Source: Bryobacterales bacterium (GTDB taxonomy: Bacteria > Acidobacteriota > Terriglobia > Bryobacterales > Bryobacteraceae). From it: DNA of 45,699 nt. Location: assembly GCA_003142185.1 (NCBI GenBank), contig PLOR01000014.1, positions 1 to 45,699 on the forward strand, read 5' to 3'. Below the pieces are notes generated by a model, which had not been told where the DNA came from, ran no database searches, and saw nothing but the letters and a program-made list of their open reading frames with translations. Shown piece by piece: positions 24,145 through 31,422 of this stretch (within the stretch, counting starts at the first letter, position 1; each line of letters starts with the position of its first letter). The position numbers and the translations under genes are program-made.

Positions 24145-25290
24145 TTACTTGTGCGCGTTCTTGACGGCCTTCGGGCGCTCCAGTATCGACTTCAGGAATG
24201 CTACTTCTTCCGGCGAATACGGCGTGCCGTCCTGGCGGAAGATCTCGTGGAACCAGACGGCAGGCTGGCGGTCTATGTACGGGCTCTTCCAGGAATCCCA
24301 CGGCAGGTAGGTTTGCGTCTTTCCCGCCACCAGCCCCCAGTTGTACGCGCCGATGTTGTGCTTCTTGGCGATCGGCAGGATGCTCTGGAACGTGCTGCCA
24401 TTGGGCCGCGCCATGTACTCGGTGCACAGGATCGGACGATGCAGCGCCTCCAGCCAGACCACGCGCTGTTCGAATTCGTCGGGCTTCGCGTAGCTATGAA
24501 AACTCACCACATCGGAATTGTCGAGCTGGATTTTCTCCATCTCGGTCAGCTTGTCCGGGCTCGACCAGTCGCCGCGCCACAGGCCGGTGGTCAGCGGCTG
24601 CTGGGGCAAACCGCCGCGCGCAAAAGTGAAAACCTTGGGTAACAGCGCCTCGACCAGCGCGGCCTTGTTGGCCGGTTCGGTGGTGCCGTAGCTGTCATCG
24701 TTGAGATTGTCCGGCTCGTTCCACAGGTCCCAGGCCAGCACTCGCTTATCGTTTCCGAAATCGTCGATAATGTCCTGCACGTAGGCCAGCAGGTTGTCGT
24801 ATTCCTTGGGATTCATCAATGCCTGCGCGCCGGGACTTTGCACCCAGCGGGAATTATGGATGCCAGGCTGCGGCGGCCGCTGCGGGCCGATTTCGGGGAA
24901 AGGATCCCAACAGGAATCGAAGAGCACAAACAGCGTCTTGATGTGGTGCTGGTCCGCGATTTTGAGGTACGTGTTGATGCGCCGCTTGAAACCGCCTGCG
25001 TCCTTGTGCCAGGCCAGGTAGTGCAGAAACACGCGCATGGTGTTCATTCCCAGCCCTTCGGCCAAGCCCAGCTCGCGGTCGATAGTGGTGGGATCGAACG
25101 TGTCCGCCTGCCACATTTCGAGCTCGTTGGACGCGGTGGAGGGAATGAAATTAGCGCCCACCGGCCAGGCTTCCCGCGCGTACCACTGCTCAGCCTCCGC
25201 TTCCGTCCAATGCCGCTGCTGCCGATTCCGTTGTTGTCCAAAAAGAGACAGCCCGGCCAGCAGACACAGCCCGATTCGCCATGGTTTCAT
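24145..25290 (-). CDS. Exported GH5-like glycoside hydrolase
   Basis: 381 aa with a signal peptide (WRIGLCLLAGLSLFG). The TIM-barrel clan A pattern is clear: MNTMRVFLHYLAWHKD, LFVLFDSCWDPF, then the acid/base glutamate E192 in DLWNEPD and the probable nucleophile E291 in LCTEYM. FHSYAKPD between them fits strand 6. Relatives cleave beta-mannan, cellulose or xylan; the substrate cannot be assigned. It lies downstream of kdsA across a REP element and is probably transcribed separately. Confidence 0.82.
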   Translation of the reverse strand: MKPWRIGLCLLAGLSLFGQQRNRQQRHWTEAEAEQWYAREAWPVGANFIPSTASNELEMWQADTFDPTTIDRELGLAEGLGMNTMRVFLHYLAWHKDAGGFKRRINTYLKIADQHHIKTLFVLFDSCWDPFPEIGPQRPPQPGIHNSRWVQSPGAQALMNPKEYDNLLAYVQDIIDDFGNDKRVLAWDLWNEPDNLNDDSYGTTEPANKAALVEALLPKVFTFARGGLPQQPLTTGLWRGDWSSPDKLTEMEKIQLDNSDVVSFHSYAKPDEFEQRVVWLEALHRPILCTEYMARPNGSTFQSILPIAKKHNIGAYNWGLVAGKTQTYLPWDSWKSPYIDRQPAVWFHEIFRQDGTPYSPEEVAFLKSILERPKAVKNAHK

Positions 25291-25318
25291 GTTGTGCTCG
25301 CCTTGATTGTAACGTAAG

Positions 25319-25401
25319 GTGAGGCAGGTCCCCGACCTGCCAACAGCGGGGCCGCGAGGCCGCCCCTACGGGGCTGTTGGCAGGCCGGGGACCTGCCCCA
25401 C
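25319..25401. repeat. REP-like inverted pair overlapping the kdsA 3' end
   Basis: Arms at 25319-25347 and 25373-25401 are inverted copies built on GGCAGGTCCCCGACCTGCC, extended by the AACAGC flank, with a 25-nt GC-rich loop that is itself partly palindromic. The right arm lies inside the kdsA coding region and encodes its last residues and stop. Confidence 0.8.
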
Positions 25402-26211
25402 GAGCGACTTCACCAGCCCGTCGATGGCCTGCAGCCTGCGCCAGAATTGCGGCAGCAGATCGAGCCGCAGCGCGTTGGGACCGTCGGAAAGGGCCTTCTC
25501 CGGCGCGTCGTGCACTTCGACGAAAATGCCGCTCACGCCGACCGCGACAGCGGCGCGCGCCAGTGGCTCGATGAACTGCGGCTGCCCGCCGGAGACCGCG
25601 CCGGCGCCGCTCGGCAGTTGCACGCTGTGGGTGGCATCGAACACCACCGGCCACCCCGCATCGCGCATGATCTCGAGGCCGCGCATATCCACCACCAGGT
25701 TGTTGTAGCCGAACGAGGAGCCGCGCTCGGTGATGACCACCTGCGAATTTCCGGTGGAAGCCACTTTTTCCGCGGCGCGATGAATGTCGTGCGGCGCCAC
25801 GAACTGTCCCTTCTTGATGTTGACGATGCGGCCCGTGCGGCCCGCCGCCAGCAGCAGATCGGTCTGCCGGCAGAGGAAAGCGGGAATCTGCAGGATGTCG
25901 GCCACCGCGGCCACCGGTTCGGCCTGCGCCGCCTCATGAATATCGGTGAGGATCGAAAAGCCTTCCGCCTTCAGCCCGGCCAGAATGCGCAGTCCTTCGA
26001 CGAGGCCCGGCCCGCGATAGGCGTCCAGGCTGGTGCGGTTGGCCTTGTCAAACGACGCCTTGAAGACGAAGCCGCCGCCCACGGCGTCGCGAATGCCGCG
26101 CGCCATCCGGTGGACGTGCTCTTCGCTTTCGATCACGCACGGTCCGGCGATCAGCACCAGCGGACGGGGTGCCCCCTGGGCCCGGCCGAACGCGCTGAAC
26201 TCAATCGCCAT
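25366..26211 (-). CDS. kdsA: 3-deoxy-8-phosphooctulonate (Kdo-8-P) synthase
   Basis: 281 aa. It condenses phosphoenolpyruvate with arabinose-5-phosphate, an early cytoplasmic step of Kdo and LPS synthesis. Visible family blocks: [53 protein letters not shown] and [11 protein letters not shown]. The cysteine in IAGPCV suggests the metal-dependent class is possible. It overlaps pyrG by 11 nt. The last residues, [11 protein letters not shown], are encoded by a REP element, so the natural C-terminus has been replaced or extended. Confidence 0.95.
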   Translation of the reverse strand: MAIEFSAFGRAQGAPRPLVLIAGPCVIESEEHVHRMARGIRDAVGGGFVFKASFDKANRTSLDAYRGPGLVEGLRILAGLKAEGFSILTDIHEAAQAEPVAAVADILQIPAFLCRQTDLLLAAGRTGRIVNIKKGQFVAPHDIHRAAEKVASTGNSQVVITERGSSFGYNNLVVDMRGLEIMRDAGWPVVFDATHSVQLPSGAGAVSGGQPQFIEPLARAAVAVGVSGIFVEVHDAPEKALSDGPNALRLDLLPQFWRRLQAIDGLVKSLVGQVPGLPTAP

Positions 26212-27859
26212 TCGAATACAACGTCTCCGCTCGGTCCCGGATCTCGGCGCCCGGCCCCAGCCGCCGCTGCCGGTATTCGTAAGCGGCCCCGATGAACGCC
26301 TTAAACAGCGGATGCGGCTCCATCGGCTTGCTCTTGAACTCGGGGTGGAACTGGCAGCCCAGATACCAGGGGTGATCGGCGATCTCGCAAATCTCGACGT
26401 AGGTGTTGTCCGGCGTTTCGCCGGTGATGCGCAGGCCGGCCGCCTTCAGCCGCTCTTCGTACTCGCGGTTGAATTCGTAGCGATGGCGATGGCGCTCCTG
26501 AATCTCGCGCGTGCCGTAGGCCCCGTAGGCGAAGCTGGTCTCCGCCAGCTTGCAGGGCCAGCTTCCCAGCCGCATGGTGCCGCCCAGCTCATCCACGCCC
26601 TTGAGTTCGCGCAGCTTGAAAATCACGCGGTGTGGCGTACCCGGGTTGAACTCGGTCGAATCCGCGCCCTCCAGTCCGCACACGTTGCGCGCGTATTCGA
26701 TCACCATCGTCTGCATGCCCAGGCAAATGCCGAAGTACGGCACCTTGCGTTCGCGCGCGTAGCGAATCGAGTTGATCATGCCCTCGATACCGCGCTTGCC
26801 GAACCCGCCGGGCACCAGGATACCGTCGTAGCCTTCGAGCTGTTTCTCCCATTCCGGGCCGAGCACGCCTTCGGCTTCGATCCAGTGAATATTGACTTTC
26901 AACCGGTGCGCCAACCCGCCGTGCAGCAGAGCTTCCTTCAGGCTCTTGTAGGAATCCTCGTATTCCACGTACTTGCCCACCAGACCGATGGTCACTTCGT
27001 CGCGCGGATTCTGCATGCGCTCCAGCATGGCGGTCCAGCGGTCCAGGTTGCGCTCGCCGGTGTTGAGGTGCAACAGGCGGCAGACGATGTCGTCCACGCC
27101 TTCGCCGGCGAACATCAGCGGCACTTCGTAAACGCTTTTGACGTCGCGCGCGGTCACCACGGCTTCCACATCCACGTCGCAGAACAGCGCGATCTTCTCT
27201 TTCATTTCCTGCGAAATGAAGCGTTCCGAGCGGCAGATCAGGATATCGGGTTGGATACCGATGCCGCGCAGCTCCTTGACGCTGTGCTGAGTGGGCTTGG
27301 TCTTCAGTTCCTGCGCGGCCGCGATCCAGGGGACCAGCGTGACGTGTACGAACACGCAGTTGCCGCGTCCCTGTTCGTGGCGCATCTGGCGAAGCGCTTC
27401 GAGAAACGGCAGCGATTCGATATCGCCTACTGTGCCGCCGATTTCGGCGATCACCACGTCCACGTCCTGCGCCACCCGTTTCAGCCCGGCCTTGATTTCG
27501 TTGGTGACGTGCGGGATCACTTGCACGGTCTTGCCCAGATAATCGCCGCGGCGCTCGCGGGCGATGATCTGCTCGTAGATGCGGCCGGAGGTCAGGTTGT
27601 TGCTCTGCGTGAGCTTGGCGTGGGTGAAGCGCTCGTAGTGCCCGAGGTCGAGATCGGTTTCGGCGCCGTCGTCGGTGACGAAGACTTCGCCGTGCTGGAA
27701 CGGGCTCATGGTGCCCGGATCGACGTTGAGATACGGATCGAACTTCTGGCAGGTGACCTTCAGCCCGCGGCTCTCGAGCAGGCATCCGATGGAAGCCGCT
27801 GCGATTCCCTTGCCCAGCGACGAGACCACGCCGCCCGTTACGAATATGTATTTAGCCAT
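26201..27859 (-). CDS. pyrG: CTP synthase
   Basis: 552 aa. It aminates UTP to CTP using glutamine. The N-terminal synthase domain (about 1-270) starts [18 protein letters not shown]; the C-terminal glutaminase has its nucleophile at C379 in GICLGMQ and the HPE pair near the end. It lies between kdsB and kdsA: CTP is the co-substrate of KdsB, a known arrangement. Its start region is duplicated upstream around a REP element. The ATG at 27859 has only GGGTGAA as a ribosome-binding sequence, now 69 nt from kdsB. Confidence 0.96.
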   Translation of the reverse strand: MAKYIFVTGGVVSSLGKGIAAASIGCLLESRGLKVTCQKFDPYLNVDPGTMSPFQHGEVFVTDDGAETDLDLGHYERFTHAKLTQSNNLTSGRIYEQIIARERRGDYLGKTVQVIPHVTNEIKAGLKRVAQDVDVVIAEIGGTVGDIESLPFLEALRQMRHEQGRGNCVFVHVTLVPWIAAAQELKTKPTQHSVKELRGIGIQPDILICRSERFISQEMKEKIALFCDVDVEAVVTARDVKSVYEVPLMFAGEGVDDIVCRLLHLNTGERNLDRWTAMLERMQNPRDEVTIGLVGKYVEYEDSYKSLKEALLHGGLAHRLKVNIHWIEAEGVLGPEWEKQLEGYDGILVPGGFGKRGIEGMINSIRYARERKVPYFGICLGMQTMVIEYARNVCGLEGADSTEFNPGTPHRVIFKLRELKGVDELGGTMRLGSWPCKLAETSFAYGAYGTREIQERHRHRYEFNREYEERLKAAGLRITGETPDNTYVEICEIADHPWYLGCQFHPEFKSKPMEPHPLFKAFIGAAYEYRQRRLGPGAEIRDRAETLYSNGD

Positions 27860-27939
27860 ATGATTTCACCCGTTGGCAGGTCGGGGACCTGCCCCACCTT
27901 GAGCGTTACGAAAATGTATTTGGCCATATCAATTCACCC
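27836..27939 (-). repeat. Duplicated pyrG start flanking a REP element
   Basis: Copies at 27836-27871 and 27904-27939 match at 32 of 36 positions. Each holds GGGTGAA, an ATG and the first eight pyrG codons; two of the four differences are synonymous (GCC/GCT, ATT/ATA). Between them, at 27872-27897, is one REP-like arm (GTTGGCAGGTC...GACCTGCCCCAC). The upstream copy abuts the kdsB stop, as pyrG probably did originally. Confidence 0.8.
27838..27927 (-). CDS. 29-codon frame made of a pyrG start copy plus REP
   Basis: The upstream copy of the pyrG start opens with ATG one base after the kdsB stop. It reads the first eight PyrG residues (MAKYIFVT), then [14 protein letters not shown] from the REP, and stops at a TAA inside pyrG codons 7-8 in another frame. 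It keeps the ancestral ribosome site GGGGGTGAAT. If translated, it would carry ribosomes across the REP hairpin onto the pyrG start. It may instead be a translated fossil with no role. Confidence 0.3.
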   Translation of the reverse strand: MAKYIFVTLKVGQVPDLPTGEIIWLNTYS

Positions 27940-28675
27940 CCGGCATCATGGAAGCTTCGAAGAGCCGCGAGACCCGTTCCAGGTCTTCGGGCGTATCCAC
28001 GCCCAGCGACTCATAGTCGGTTTCGATTACCCGTATGGGGTACCCGTTCTCGAGAGCGCGCAGTTGCTCCAGGCGCTCGGCCCGCTCGAGCGGGCCCACC
28101 GGCAGGCGCGAATAGCCCAACAGAAAATCCCGCCGATACACGTAGAGCCCGATATGTTTGAACCACGCGCCGTCCTGTTCCCGCGTATAGGGGATGGCGC
28201 AGCGCGAAAAGTAAATCGCGTCCCCGGCATGGTTAGCCACCACCTTCACCACGTTGGGATCGTCGATTTCGCGCGGGTCTTCGATCTTTTTCTTCAGCGT
28301 CGCCATCACCACTTCGGAATCGTGAAACAGGGGCAGAATGGCGGCGTCGATGGCGGCGGGATCGATCAGCGGCTCGTCGCCTTGAATGTTGACCACCACC
28401 GCAGCCTCTTCGGCCGAGGCGACTTCCGCCACGCGGTCGGTGCCGGAGAGATGGTCGGCTCGCGTCATGCGGACCCGCGCTCCGAAACTCCTGGCGGCCT
28501 CATAAACCCGCTTGTCGTCAGTCGCGATGATAATGTCCGACAGGTAACGCGACTGGCAGGCGCGCTCATAGACGTGCTGCAAAACTGTTTTTGAGGAGAG
28601 GAGCGCCAGAACCTTGCCAGGAAAACGTGTAGAGCCAAATCGCGCGGGAATCACGCCCAGAATTTTACGGGGCAC
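27929..28675 (-). CDS. kdsB: CMP-Kdo synthetase (3-deoxy-manno-octulosonate cytidylyltransferase)
   Basis: 248 aa. It activates Kdo with CTP for LPS assembly. Conserved blocks: GVIPARFGSTRFPGKVL, IIIATDDKRV, DHLSGTDRVAEV, VNIQGDEPLI, and HIGLYVYRRDFL. The start is GTG at 28675, without a Shine-Dalgarno sequence. It heads the kdsB-pyrG-kdsA run; a TGGTATGAT extended -10 element just upstream suggests transcription begins at or next to the start codon. It is divergent from the VWA gene. Confidence 0.95.
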   Translation of the reverse strand: MPRKILGVIPARFGSTRFPGKVLALLSSKTVLQHVYERACQSRYLSDIIIATDDKRVYEAARSFGARVRMTRADHLSGTDRVAEVASAEEAAVVVNIQGDEPLIDPAAIDAAILPLFHDSEVVMATLKKKIEDPREIDDPNVVKVVANHAGDAIYFSRCAIPYTREQDGAWFKHIGLYVYRRDFLLGYSRLPVGPLERAERLEQLRALENGYPIRVIETDYESLGVDTPEDLERVSRLFEASMMPGVN

Positions 28676-28680
28676 ACAGG

Positions 28681-28689
28681 ATCATACCA
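28681..28689 (-). promoter_or_regulatory. Extended -10 promoter element of kdsB
   Basis: On the minus strand TGG-TATGAT matches an extended -10 (TGn plus a hexamer with 5 of 6 consensus bases). The -35 region is poor. Seven nucleotides downstream is the GTG start, so the mRNA may be leaderless. Confidence 0.4.
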
Positions 28690-28736
28690 TAAAACCCCTG
28701 TGATAGACTTGGTGTAGAAATGCTGGCCTGACAGCT

Positions 28737-29726
28737 ATGCTCCTGTCCCGGTGTGAGCTGCCCGTCGTCCTCGCCGCCTTCCTGGGTTTCTCATTTTGGG
28801 CGCAAGCTCAGGAGCCCGGTGGCTCTCCCGCTACCATCGCGCCGAGGCCCAAGGCGGCCGGAAAAGAGCAGGTTCTTCCTAAGGCCAACATCCGCGTGGA
28901 TACCACGCTGGTGCTGATTCCGGTTACCGTGACCGATCCCATGAACCGCTTCGTCACCGGCCTGGAAAAAGAGAATTTCAAGGTATTCGAAGACAAGAAG
29001 GAACAGGAAATCAGCCAGTTCTCGAGTGAAGACGCGCCGCTTTCGGCGGGCGTGATATTCGATTGCAGCGGCAGCATGGGCCACAAACTGGAAAAATCGC
29101 GGCTGGCGGTTTCCGAGTTCTTCAAGACCGCCAACCCGGAGGACGAGTTCTTCCTGATCCAGTTCAACGATACGGCTAATCTGGTGCAGCCCTTCACGCA
29201 AAATCTGGAGGAAATTCAAAACCGCCTGACGTTCACTTTCTCGAGAGGCCGAACCGCGCTGCTCGATGCCGTCTTTCTCGGTCTGCACACCATGAAGCGG
29301 GCGAAGAATCCGCGAAAGGCACTGCTGATCATCTCCGACGGCGGCGACAACAACAGCCGGTACACGGAAGCGGAAATCAAGAACCTGGTGAGGGAAGCGG
29401 ACGTCCAAATCTATGCGATTGGAATTTACGAGGAAGGCCCGGCGCGCTCGCGGAGCCCGGAGGAGAGCGCCGGCCCGGCGCTGTTGGCCACCATCGCCGA
29501 ACAGACCGGTGGGCGGCAGTATGAAGTGGACAACTTGAACGAACTTCCGGACGTGGCGGCGAAAATCGGCGTGGAATTGCGGAACCAGTACGTGCTCGGG
29601 TATAGCCCGCAAAATCTCGATCGCGACGGCAAATACCGCCATGTGGTAGTGAAGGTGATTCCGCCGCGCGGTCTGCCGCTGCTGCGGCCCTTCTGGAGAC
29701 TGGGATATTATGCTCCTTCGCAATAG
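28737..29726 (+). CDS. Acidobacterial VWFA-type secreted protein, first of a pair
   Basis: 329 aa with a signal peptide (VVLAAFLGFSFWAQAQ). A beta strand segment (NIRVDTTLVLIPVTVTDPMN, NFKVFEDKKEQEI) precedes a von Willebrand A domain (about 102-290). Its MIDAS residues are D109, S111 and S113 (FDCSGSMG), with GRTALLDAV and ISDGGDN later. The ending NQYVLGYSP...GYY is typical of the acidobacterial VWFA-related family (TIGR03436, from memory). It is probably a periplasmic or surface metal-dependent adhesion or assembly protein. It overlaps the next VWA gene by 17 nt. Confidence 0.88.
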   Translation: MLLSRCELPVVLAAFLGFSFWAQAQEPGGSPATIAPRPKAAGKEQVLPKANIRVDTTLVLIPVTVTDPMNRFVTGLEKENFKVFEDKKEQEISQFSSEDAPLSAGVIFDCSGSMGHKLEKSRLAVSEFFKTANPEDEFFLIQFNDTANLVQPFTQNLEEIQNRLTFTFSRGRTALLDAVFLGLHTMKRAKNPRKALLIISDGGDNNSRYTEAEIKNLVREADVQIYAIGIYEEGPARSRSPEESAGPALLATIAEQTGGRQYEVDNLNELPDVAAKIGVELRNQYVLGYSPQNLDRDGKYRHVVVKVIPPRGLPLLRPFWRLGYYAPSQ

Positions 29727-30693
29727 CTGGCGGGCGCCGGCGCTGCTCGTCGCGCTGGCCGCCTTCGGCCAGGAGAAACCCGCGGTTCCGCCCGGCGCCG
29801 AGGATGCGGGCGTGGTGTTCCGCGCCGACACGCGCCTGGTGGTGTGTCACACGACGGTGGTGGACAAGTACGGCCACCTGGTGCTGGACCTTCCCGAATC
29901 CGCTTTTTCGGTTGCCGAAAACGGTGTGCAGCAAGCCATCAAGCGGTTCAAGCGGGAGGACGTGCCGGTATCGCTGGGGCTGATCATCGACAACAGCGGC
30001 AGCATGCGCGACAAGCGCGCCAAGGTGGCGGCGGCGGCGCTGGGACTGGTCAAGGCCTCCAACAAGGACGACGAGGTCTTTGTGGTCAATTTCAACGACG
30101 ACGCTTACCTCGATTTGCCCCACGGCAAGGACTTCACCAACGACATCACCGAAATGGAAGAGGCGCTTTCCCACCTCGATTCGCGCGGCGGCACGGCCAT
30201 GCGGGATGCCATCCGCATGTCCATCGACCACGTCAAGCAGAAGGGCCACCGCGACAAAAAGGTGCTGGTGGTGGTGACCGACGGCAACGACAATTCGAGC
30301 GTCATCAGCCTGGAGAACCTGGTGAAGGCCTCGCAGCAGAGCGAAGTGCTGATTTACGCAGTGGGCCTGTTGAGCGAGGAAGAGCGTCGCGAAGCCGTGC
30401 GCGCCAAGCGGGCGCTGGAGGAACTGGCGGCGGCGACCGGCGGCGAAACATTCTTCCCCAAAGATCTGAGCGACGTCGACCACATTGCGCAAGACGTGGC
30501 GCGCGACATCCGCAGCCAGTACACCATCGAGTACTCGCCCAGCAATACCGCCATGGATGGTTCCTACCGCACGATCAAGGTCGCGGTGAATGCGCCGGGG
30601 CACCCGTCGGTGCGGACGCGCAGCGGCTATTACGCCACTCCCGACCAGGGATCGCCGGCGCCCAAGGGCTCCAACGCCCTGAAATCGAAATAA
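29710..30693 (+). CDS. Acidobacterial VWFA-type secreted protein, second of a pair
   Basis: 327 aa, a diverged paralogue of the preceding protein with the same plan: signal peptide (APALLVALAAFG), strand segment (DTRLVVCHTTVVDKYGH), MIDAS D94-x-S96-x-S98 (IDNSGSMR), GGTAMRDAI, VTDGNDNSS, and the ending QYTIEYSPSN...RSGYY. The start lies inside the first gene and its stop TAA overlaps the next ATG (TAATG), so three genes are translationally linked. The pair may form a heteromeric complex. Confidence 0.87.
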   Translation: MLLRNSWRAPALLVALAAFGQEKPAVPPGAEDAGVVFRADTRLVVCHTTVVDKYGHLVLDLPESAFSVAENGVQQAIKRFKREDVPVSLGLIIDNSGSMRDKRAKVAAAALGLVKASNKDDEVFVVNFNDDAYLDLPHGKDFTNDITEMEEALSHLDSRGGTAMRDAIRMSIDHVKQKGHRDKKVLVVVTDGNDNSSVISLENLVKASQQSEVLIYAVGLLSEEERREAVRAKRALEELAAATGGETFFPKDLSDVDHIAQDVARDIRSQYTIEYSPSNTAMDGSYRTIKVAVNAPGHPSVRTRSGYYATPDQGSPAPKGSNALKSK

Positions 30694-30908
30694 TGCTCGG
30701 TCTTCTCTGGCGTATGACCCGCGGCTACCGCCTGTGCCTGTGGCGCAGCCCGTACCTGCGCTGGCGCGTCGAAACTTACTCGGGGCTGCACGCCGGCGCC
30801 ATCACGCCGGCCGATTTCTGGCGCTTCGCCTGGCGCCAACGGCGGGAGTTGGCCGGTTATCTGCGCTGGGCCGGGAAGATGCGGCGAAAGACCCGCGCGG
30901 CCGGGTGA
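30693..30908 (+). CDS. Small Arg/Trp-rich protein coupled to the VWA pair
   Basis: 71 aa, starting MLGLLWRMTRGYRLCLWRSP. The start shares one base with the upstream stop (TAATG). It is strongly basic and has six tryptophans in spaced WR/RW pairs (LRWRVETYSGL, FWRFAWRQRREL, YLRWAGKMRRK), as in amphipathic membrane-surface helices. No known domain was recognised. Close coupling to two secreted VWA proteins is the main evidence that it is real. Confidence 0.6.
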   Translation: MLGLLWRMTRGYRLCLWRSPYLRWRVETYSGLHAGAITPADFWRFAWRQRRELAGYLRWAGKMRRKTRAAG

Positions 30909-30938
30909 TCAAGCGTAATTACCGGGAGATCGTAGGGA

Positions 30939-30952
30939 CCGGGCATGCCCGG
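30939..30952. repeat. Perfect 14-nt palindrome between convergent genes
   Basis: CCGGGCATGCCCGG lies between the ends of the small Arg/Trp-rich gene and the ferredoxin gene. It could help terminate both transcripts, but there is no T-tract on either side. It may belong to a second, GGGCATGCCC-type dispersed repeat. Confidence 0.4.
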
Positions 30953-30963
30953 CCCGGCTAGGC

Positions 30964-31215
30964 TCAGTTGTAGTGGGCCGCGTTGTTTTCCGCGAAACTC
31001 GCCAATTCCGCCGGCAGATCTTCCAGCGTATAGATCGAATTGGTCGGGCAGACCGGAATGCACGCGCCGCAATCGATGCAGTCCGCGGGATTAACGTAAA
31101 GATGCGGGACGTCGGCGAAGCCCGGTTCGTCCTTTTTCGGATGGATGCAATCCACCGGACAAGCCTCAATACACAACTCGTCCTTCGTGCAGGTATCTGT
31201 AATTACATATGCCAT
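30964..31215 (-). CDS. Ferredoxin with two iron-sulfur clusters
   Basis: 83-aa soluble electron carrier. One cluster set is C9-x5-C15-x3-C19-P-x2-C23 (CTKDELCIEACPVDC). The other is C46-x2-C49-x2-C52-x3-C56-P (CIDCGACIPVCP). The irregular first spacing is like 7Fe or 8Fe ferredoxins of the FdxA group; the first site may be [3Fe-4S] or [4Fe-4S]. The redox partner is unknown; the radical SAM enzyme at 22 kb is a conceivable client but is not linked. It is convergent with the VWA cluster. Confidence 0.9.
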   Translation of the reverse strand: MAYVITDTCTKDELCIEACPVDCIHPKKDEPGFADVPHLYVNPADCIDCGACIPVCPTNSIYTLEDLPAELASFAENNAAHYN

Positions 31216-31361
31216 GCCCGTTGATGTGCAATTGCCCTGCCACTACGCAGAATCATCAACTTACGTAGAATCAGTCGCGAAATTCGACACCCCAAGGCGC
31301 TGCGTGGGTGAAGTTCCGCAGCCGACCGGCAGCCGGGTGGTGGAATCGCGCTAACCGGCCA

Positions 31362-31415
31362 GCGTGGCGCAGAGCTGTCGGGCCTGCTGAGCCAAGAGTC
31401 ATCTCGGCTTTTCTT
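31362..31415. repeat. Second copy of the 53-nt hairpin element
   Basis: This matches 23161-23213 along its length (GCGTGGCGC, GCTGTC, GCCTGC, then AGAGTCATCTCGGCTTTTCTT). Its stem has one A-C mismatch on the plus strand. No plus-strand gene ends before it, so the unit is a dispersed repeat rather than a dedicated terminator. Confidence 0.6.
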
Positions 31416-31422
31416 TGGCGTG

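Noticed and set aside
26033-28594. An 853-codon plus-strand frame across kdsA, pyrG and kdsB.
   Set aside because: It spans three well-identified genes on the other strand and has no recognisable domain.
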